Notes under the pieces: generated by a model
Database searches by the model: none
Told to the model about the DNA's origin: nothing
What the model saw: only the letters and a program-made list of their open reading frames with translations
Made by a program: the position numbers and the translations under genes
NCBI GenBank assembly: GCA_000018565.1
Contig: CP000875.1
Coordinates: forward strand, 4,851,199-4,915,198
From: Herpetosiphon aurantiacus DSM 785
GTDB lineage: Bacteria > Chloroflexota > Chloroflexia > Chloroflexales > Herpetosiphonaceae
Length of the DNA stretch: 64,000 bases
Direction: 5' to 3'
Shown: in pieces, positions 59,456 to 64,000 of the stretch
Layout of the letters: every line of letters starts with the position of its first letter
Numbering within the stretch: position 1 is the stretch's first letter

Positions 59456-60157
59456 ATGCAACATCTACCAACTGAAGCTTTAATTGCCCGATTGCGAGCC
59501 TTACATCTTGGCTCAGCAGTTGAGCCAGCGCTCCAACTAGCGGTCGATCGCAATGCAGGGCGCATGCGTCCGCTGAGCGATCAGCCCTATTTGTATCATT
59601 TGGTAGAAGTTGCAGTGCAAATTGTCGAGGTGTTTGGCATTCGCGACGAAATTGCGACGGTGATTGCGTTGTGGCACGATTTGCTTGAGGATGATCAAAT
59701 TAGCCGCGATGAATTGCTGCATTACATCAACACCCGCCCCGCTTTGGTACGGCTTGGCGATTTGTTGCCCTTGCTCGATGGCTTGAATCGGCATAACAAA
59801 ACCACCGAACAATATTATTCAACGATTGCGATCCTGCCGCCGCAAGCATTTTGGGTCAAAACCAGCGATTTGTTGAGCAACACCAAGCCCATGCCATTGC
59901 TCGATTGGCAGCGGCTCAAGCCACGTTGGATCGCCAAATACAGTGTTGAACTAGCGCGTGAGGTGCTTGATGTTGGCCGTTTCGAACAAAAACGGGCTTA
60001 TCCAACCATTCGCAATGCGCTGCTTGATGTGCAGCAACGGCTGATTAGCGGCCTGCAAAACGACGAGGATCGTTGGCACGAAATTGCGGCCTACGATCCT
60101 CGCTTTATCAGTTCGGCCCAACGCCTGCTTAATCTCGAACTAGGGTCACGAGCTTAA
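59456..60157 (+). CDS. Stand-alone RelA/SpoT-type HD hydrolase (small alarmone hydrolase candidate)
   Basis: 233 residues, no synthetase or ACT domain. The HD pattern of (p)ppGpp hydrolases is seen: His48 in 'PYLYHLVEVA', His74-Asp75 with Glu78-Asp79 in 'WHDLLEDD' (the H-D-x-x-E-D motif specific to SpoT/MESH1 hydrolases), and Asp138/Asn142 in 'KTSDLLSNTKP'. It may remove the pyrophosphate from ppGpp or pppGpp, or act on another nucleotide. Third gene after trhO, and its 3' end overlaps the convergent deacetylase gene by 29 nt. Confidence 0.75.
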   Translation: MQHLPTEALIARLRALHLGSAVEPALQLAVDRNAGRMRPLSDQPYLYHLVEVAVQIVEVFGIRDEIATVIALWHDLLEDDQISRDELLHYINTRPALVRLGDLLPLLDGLNRHNKTTEQYYSTIAILPPQAFWVKTSDLLSNTKPMPLLDWQRLKPRWIAKYSVELAREVLDVGRFEQKRAYPTIRNALLDVQQRLISGLQNDEDRWHEIAAYDPRFISSAQRLLNLELGSRA

Positions 60158-60857
60158 ACGATTCGGCCAATTCGCATTCAACTCCGGCTTCACGCGCCGA
60201 TTTGGCGGTAGCAACCGCCCAGTCGCGCATCATTTGCTCTGGCTCCCAATCACCCAATTGGCATTTGTGTTCGCGCAAAGCCTTGAGTTTGAGCTGAAAA
60301 TCCTCTTCGGTCAAGCCAATCCAGGTATCAACCCGTTCGCCACCCATTAAATACACTTGCCGCACATTGTGGGGTTCCAGCCCTTCCGCCAACAAATCGG
60401 GGAAGATCAAACGGGTTGAAGCCGCTGGCATAATTGCCCCAAAAGTGGCATTGCCTGCCGCCACATGGTCGGGATGGTTCAAATAATCATCGCTGTAGCG
60501 AAATGATGGATCTTGGCAGACCACAATATCTGGTTTGTAGCGCCGAATCACCCGCGTGATGGCTTTGCGCAATTCAAGGGTTGGCTCCAATGCCGCATCT
60601 TCAAAGCTTAAAAATGTGACATCAGCACCAACATAGGCAGCGGCAGCCCGTTGCTCAGCTTGGCGAATCTCGGCCAAGCGTTCGGGAGTCATATTGGGGT
60701 CGCTTGAGCCATGATTGCCATCGGTGCAAAGACAAAAGTGAATCTGATGGCCTTCGCGATACCAGCGCGACAACGTGCCGCTACAGACAAATTCAGCATC
60801 ATCAGGGTGGGCTACAACGACTAAAATCCGTTTGGGCGTAAATGTTTGCTCGCTCAT
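60129..60857 (-). CDS. PIG-L/LmbE-family deacetylase
   Basis: 242 residues from the ATG at 60857 (AAAGGT 7 nt upstream). Zinc-dependent amidase family: metal site in 'VVAHPDDAEFVCSGT' (His, Asp-Asp) and 'NHPDHVAAG' (His). Substrates in the family are N-acetylglucosaminyl lipids, mycothiol or bacillithiol precursors, and chitobiose; none can be picked here. Monocistronic. Confidence 0.9.
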   Translation of the reverse strand: MSEQTFTPKRILVVVAHPDDAEFVCSGTLSRWYREGHQIHFCLCTDGNHGSSDPNMTPERLAEIRQAEQRAAAAYVGADVTFLSFEDAALEPTLELRKAITRVIRRYKPDIVVCQDPSFRYSDDYLNHPDHVAAGNATFGAIMPAASTRLIFPDLLAEGLEPHNVRQVYLMGGERVDTWIGLTEEDFQLKLKALREHKCQLGDWEPEQMMRDWAVATAKSAREAGVECELAESFKLVTLVRD

Positions 60858-60996
60858 GGATGACCTTTCGTCACACACTGCTCAGGGCAGTCCAAATTAG
60901 TTCCAAGCTTAATCATACGCCTTAAATGAGCGAGCAAGCGTGCGACTTTGGGCTTATTCTGACAATCTATAGCTTTTTGCTTCAACTCGGATTCGC

Positions 60997-61072
60997 CACC
61001 CTTCCGTCCCTCCCCTGGAGGGAAACGCAGGGGGTTTTCATCCCCCTGCACCCCCTAAAATATATTCCGTGG
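60997..61072. repeat. Second copy of the CCACCCTTCCGTCCC element
   Basis: CCACCCTTCCGTCCC..., an internal CAGGGGG / CCCCCTG hairpin, 'CACCCCCT' and terminal GTGG, matching 39859-39936 base for base over most of its length. It lies in the 276-nt gap between the PIG-L and rsmI genes, which has no gene of its own. Confidence 0.8.
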
Positions 61073-61133
61073 ATTATTATCATCCCAAAATATTGCCTAA
61101 GAGCATTATGAACAAGTTTCAAAGCGATTGGGC

Positions 61134-62027
61134 TTATTCTGGCAAGTTGCTCCATTCACTATATACTTGATGGCGATCAAGCTCATAGTGTTTGGCCAGA
61201 TGTTTGGCAGCTTTAGTTCCCGTCCAACCTTCAGCCCGCAAGCGTTGCAACTCACTCCGAATCAAATCCCAATCGACTGCGACTGGAGCTTCATCGGTTG
61301 TAACCGCAACTCCAAGTTCATTGGTTGAAGTGCTGCTTGGTTTGCGTTTGGCAGGCCGCGTGGCTCCGCCGATCATCAGCACGAACTCGCCGCGTGGCTC
61401 AGTCGCATTGAAATGGGCCAGCAATTCGCTGAGCGTGCCACGGACGAATTGCTCGTGAAGTTTGGTTAATTCACGCGCTACGGCAGCAGGGCGATCACCT
61501 AAAACGCTAAGAGCATCGGCCAAACTTTCGCAAATCCGATGCGGAGCTTCATACAGTACCAAGGTTGCCGGAATATCGACAACCTCGCTGAACAACGCAC
61601 AACGCTCTTTGGAACGGCGCGGCGGAAAGCCCAAGTAATAAAAGCGATCGGTTGGCAGACCCGAAGCACTCAAGCCTGTAATTACCGCGCTTGGCCCAGG
61701 AATTGGCACAACCACAAATCCAGCCTCGATTACTGCGCCAACCAACTCGTAGCCAGGGTCAGAGATCGCTGGCGTGCCAGCATCACTAACCAACGCCACA
61801 TCATCGCCGTTGGCCAAAGCCAGCAAAATCGTATTCAAACGGGCTAGTTTGTTATGCTCATGGTAGGCGATCAACCGCGTTTCAATCTGATAGCGTTGCA
61901 ATAATTTGCGGGTGTGGCGAGTGTCTTCAGCGGCAATCAAGCCAACCTCTTGCAAAATTCGCAAGCCACGTGGGCTAATATCTTCAAGGTTACCAATTGG
62001 CGTGGCAACCACATACAGTACAGCCAT
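61134..62027 (-). CDS. rsmI: 16S rRNA (cytidine-1402-2'-O)-methyltransferase
   Basis: 297 residues. Tetrapyrrole-methylase fold with 'LYVVATPIGNLEDISPRGLRIL', 'LIAAEDTRHTRKLLQRYQI', 'LVSDAGTPAISDPGYELV', 'GPSAVITGLSASGLPTDRFYYLGF' and 'YEAPHRICESL'. Methylates C1402 of 16S rRNA using S-adenosylmethionine. The C-terminal ~60 residues carry a variable linker and a small helical end. It lies 15 nt after the coiled-coil gene, probably co-transcribed. Confidence 0.96.
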   Translation of the reverse strand: MAVLYVVATPIGNLEDISPRGLRILQEVGLIAAEDTRHTRKLLQRYQIETRLIAYHEHNKLARLNTILLALANGDDVALVSDAGTPAISDPGYELVGAVIEAGFVVVPIPGPSAVITGLSASGLPTDRFYYLGFPPRRSKERCALFSEVVDIPATLVLYEAPHRICESLADALSVLGDRPAAVARELTKLHEQFVRGTLSELLAHFNATEPRGEFVLMIGGATRPAKRKPSSTSTNELGVAVTTDEAPVAVDWDLIRSELQRLRAEGWTGTKAAKHLAKHYELDRHQVYSEWSNLPE

Positions 62028-62042
62028 AACCTTCCTTCGTCG

Positions 62043-62462
62043 CTAGTTTCCTTGCTCAATCTGATCCAACAGGCTATTCCACAATTGCATGCGTTCGATG
62101 CTACCGCCGATGTCGGGGTGATGCAACCGCGCCATGGCCTTGCGAATCGCTCGCGCTTCATCGGGGCTAAGTTTGGGCAATTGTTTAGTTTCAACACGAA
62201 TGTGTTCGCTATCGTAGCGCCCAGTGTACCAACGTAAACGTTCGCACTCAACGGTTAATTCATTATTCTCACGAATCATATCGAGCATATTTTTAACAGT
62301 TTTATTATAGGCGTTCGACGTTTCGTTGAGCTGTTGCTGCACCTTCTCAAGCCGACGGCGCAACTCGCGATTAGCCAACTTGGCTTCATGCAATTCACGC
62401 TCCATACGCTGACGATCACGTTCGACTTGATATGCTTCTTCTGACTGCCGCAGGTCGGTCAT
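62043..62462 (-). CDS. Coiled-coil protein ending in a half J-domain with HPD motif
   Basis: 139 residues from the ATG at 62462 (GAGGAG upstream). Residues ~5-78 are a continuous coiled coil rich in E/R/Q/L. The last ~40 residues read 'DEARAIRKAMARLHHPDIGG' then 'SIERMQLWNSLLDQIEQ', like helix II, the HPD signature (115-117) and helix III of a DnaJ J-domain; helix I with its usual Tyr-x-x-Leu is missing. It could stimulate an Hsp70 or be a degenerate J-domain. Upstream of rsmI. Confidence 0.7.
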   Translation of the reverse strand: MTDLRQSEEAYQVERDRQRMERELHEAKLANRELRRRLEKVQQQLNETSNAYNKTVKNMLDMIRENNELTVECERLRWYTGRYDSEHIRVETKQLPKLSPDEARAIRKAMARLHHPDIGGSIERMQLWNSLLDQIEQGN

Positions 62463-62618
62463 AGCATACACTCCTCTTTGATGGCTTGAACGGCTATCGT
62501 AGGCCAGCCACATAGGTTTGTCTACTGATCGAATTGCCGATTGACTCGGGGTTGTCGCGCATGGTATCATGAAATCAGATAAGCCCCCCAACATTCCCAC
62601 ATAAACCTAAAATAAATA

Positions 62619-62642
62619 AGCGGAGCCAACGCCCCGCTGTTT
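62619..62642 (-). terminator. Weak terminator after yihY-like gene
   Basis: AGCGG / CCGCT with an imperfect inward extension and a T-rich run (TTATTTATTTT) on the minus strand. Confidence 0.45.
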
Positions 62643-62661
62643 TGTGCCGATCTCGCTCATA

Positions 62662-63744
62662 TTAAGATGGCGATTTATCGTTGCGTAAACTCTTGAATGC
62701 CCCTGCGACCACTGCCAGCAGAAAGCCCAAAACTGCTGCTAGATAGCGTTGTTTTTCCAATGATTTAAAGCGTTCAGTGACAATAATTTGTGGTTTGCTG
62801 GCGGCCAATTTCGGTCGCGGCGTGCGCTGATCACGCGGCGAATGAGGATTACTCAGGCCTTGTTCAGCCCGAGCAGCGGCAGTCACGGCTACAGCATCAT
62901 CATCGGGTTGCACGTGTGAGCCATACATATTGGCATAGACTTGGGTCAATTCAGCTCCAAAAAAGAGAATTTGGCTCGAATAATAGACCCACAACAGCAC
63001 AATAATCAATGAGCCAGCCGCGCCAAACGTCGAGGCGGTGCTGCTGGTACTCAGATATTGACCAATCGCAAATTTACCGATGGTGAAGAGCAATGCCGTG
63101 AGTGCTGCACCAATCCAAACATCACGCCAAGCCATCTTAACATCAGGCAAAAATTTGAACAACAGGGCAAAAACGACGGTGATAATGCCAAATGAAACGA
63201 TTAAATTGATAATCTGAAACACAATGCCAATCTCTGCGCCAAACAGCCAATTTTTGCCAGCCTCAAGCAATGTGCTGATAATCAGCGAAACTAAGAGCAA
63301 AAAGCCCACGCCCAGCACCATCGTAAACGAGAAAAAGCGCTCCTGGACGATGCCCCAAATCCCGCGCCTAGGCTTTGGTTGCACCCCCCAAATCGTGTTC
63401 ATGGCATCTTTGAGCTGACCAAAAACGCCGGAAGCACCAAAGAGCAAGGTTGCCACACCAATTAATGTGCCGATAATGCCTGAGCGCTGGTTACTCGATT
63501 GCTGAATAATTTCGTTGATCGCTTGGGCCGCATCGTCATTAATTAACGTGGCTAATTGACGGGTAACCTCACCGCGAGCGGCCTCTTGATCAAACACCAA
63601 GCCAGCAATGCTAATTGCAATAATTAACAGTGGCGCAAGCGAAAATACCGTGTAATAGGCCAAGGCAGCCCCAAGCCGTGGCACTTTGTCATCGCCCCAC
63701 TCTTTAAATGTTTGTTTAAATAAATTAATAATACTTGGCTGCAT
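62662..63744 (-). CDS. YihY/BrkB-family membrane protein
   Basis: 360 residues. Six hydrophobic segments and the family features 'KVPRLGAALAYYTVFSLAPLLIIAISIAG' near the N-terminus, 'LLFGASGVFGQLKDAMNTIWGVQ' in the middle, 'LPDVKMAWRDVWIGAALTALLF' and 'YYSSQILFFGAELTQVYA' later. A basic/proline-rich cytoplasmic tail and one more C-terminal helix follow. Function unknown; formerly misnamed RNase BN. Confidence 0.92.
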   Translation of the reverse strand: MQPSIINLFKQTFKEWGDDKVPRLGAALAYYTVFSLAPLLIIAISIAGLVFDQEAARGEVTRQLATLINDDAAQAINEIIQQSSNQRSGIIGTLIGVATLLFGASGVFGQLKDAMNTIWGVQPKPRRGIWGIVQERFFSFTMVLGVGFLLLVSLIISTLLEAGKNWLFGAEIGIVFQIINLIVSFGIITVVFALLFKFLPDVKMAWRDVWIGAALTALLFTIGKFAIGQYLSTSSTASTFGAAGSLIIVLLWVYYSSQILFFGAELTQVYANMYGSHVQPDDDAVAVTAAARAEQGLSNPHSPRDQRTPRPKLAASKPQIIVTERFKSLEKQRYLAAVLGFLLAVVAGAFKSLRNDKSPS

Positions 63745-63856
63745 AGCTGCCCCCTGCTGATGGATTGGTTAATTCGTGCTCAACCAAGCAATTGCAACTC
63801 GTATACCACGAATGGGGCTAGAGGAAAAGGGGCAGCTTACAAGATTTTAACGTTCC

Positions 63857-64000
63857 CTCACCCCAACCCCTCTCCCACTGCGGCGGGCGAGGGGTGTTTG
63901 GTTTGGTGATTCCTCATCATCACATTTGCAACCTTGGTATCTTCATACTGCGGCAGGCGAGGGGCGTTTGGTTTAGTGGTTCCTCCTCGCCTGTTGAGTG
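63857..64000. repeat. CCCTCACCCC-family repeat, partial at window edge
   Basis: CCCTCACCCCAACCCCTCTCCC... with ACTGCGGCGGGCGAGGGG, then a second 'ACTGCGGCAGGCGAGGGGCG' with 'GTTTGGTTTAGTGGTTCC' and 'TTTGGTTTGGTGATTCC' as parallel segments. It runs to the end of the window; the rest of the 256-nt gap upstream of the yihY-like gene has nothing else. Confidence 0.75.

Overview
The window looks like chromosome from a Herpetosiphon-like member of the Chloroflexota. Evidence: two adjacent TIGR03663 (Agl23-like) membrane proteins, an archaeal-type HMG-CoA synthase/thiolase/DUF35 operon, a CruA/CruP-type lycopene cyclase, Thr-Pro-rich secreted proteins, and many short intergenic repeats of the 'CCCTCACCCC' and 'CACGAAGGACACGAAG' kinds. 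Genus assignment is inference; there is no rRNA or tRNA gene here to confirm it. Nearly all of the sequence is ordinary coding DNA in short operons on both strands, with no phage, IS element or CRISPR array recognised.

Layout. 1-9 kb (minus strand): a cut-off TPR/membrane protein, a small hypothetical, the two TIGR03663 proteins in one operon, and an aldehyde dehydrogenase. 9-14.6 kb: a GH13 amylase-like enzyme, then on plus the mevalonate-entry operon (HMG-CoA synthase, a thiolase lacking its catalytic residues, and a DUF35 protein lacking its zinc ligands). 14.6-20.6 kb: a minus operon for glycan assembly and small flavin-binding proteins, divergent from a MurJ-like flippase, a YqaA-like protein and an ArsA-family ATPase. 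20.8-25.4 kb (minus): pnp, rpsO, a GNAT acetyltransferase, gpsA. 25.6-28.6 kb (plus): cysteine desulfurase and a trigger factor carrying 49 consecutive Asp residues. 28.8-37.9 kb: lipoproteins, a TetR-controlled five-gene operon, a GH27 alpha-galactosidase, a Thr-Pro-tailed secreted protein, and an HxlR regulator divergent from a quinone-oxidoreductase-like gene. 37-42 kb (minus): glycosyltransferases, a sugar-nucleotide epimerase, a YIP1-like protein, a metal/cobalamin-binding protein.

42-48 kb: tandem GlsB/YeaQ-type genes, an enoyl reductase/aminotransferase operon, and an unrecognised lipoprotein/membrane-protein/small-protein operon. 48-54 kb: the CruA-type cyclase with an extra N-terminal domain, a hybrid histidine kinase, and a chromate transporter. 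54-58 kb: two paralogous proteins with an N-terminal WXG100-like domain and a C-terminal NlpC/P60-like Cys-His domain, with a lipoprotein gene between them. This is the best candidate for an undescribed system (a type VII-like secreted effector set). 58-64 kb: trhO, an NmrA-like protein, a stand-alone RelA/SpoT-type HD hydrolase, a PIG-L deacetylase, rsmI, a coiled-coil protein with a DnaJ-like HPD motif, and a YihY-family membrane protein.

Starts were chosen by Shine-Dalgarno position and family length. Several genes appear to use GTG or TTG (pnp, rpsO, trigger factor, the 41 kb epimerase, the 46 kb lipoprotein, the 37.8 kb binding protein).
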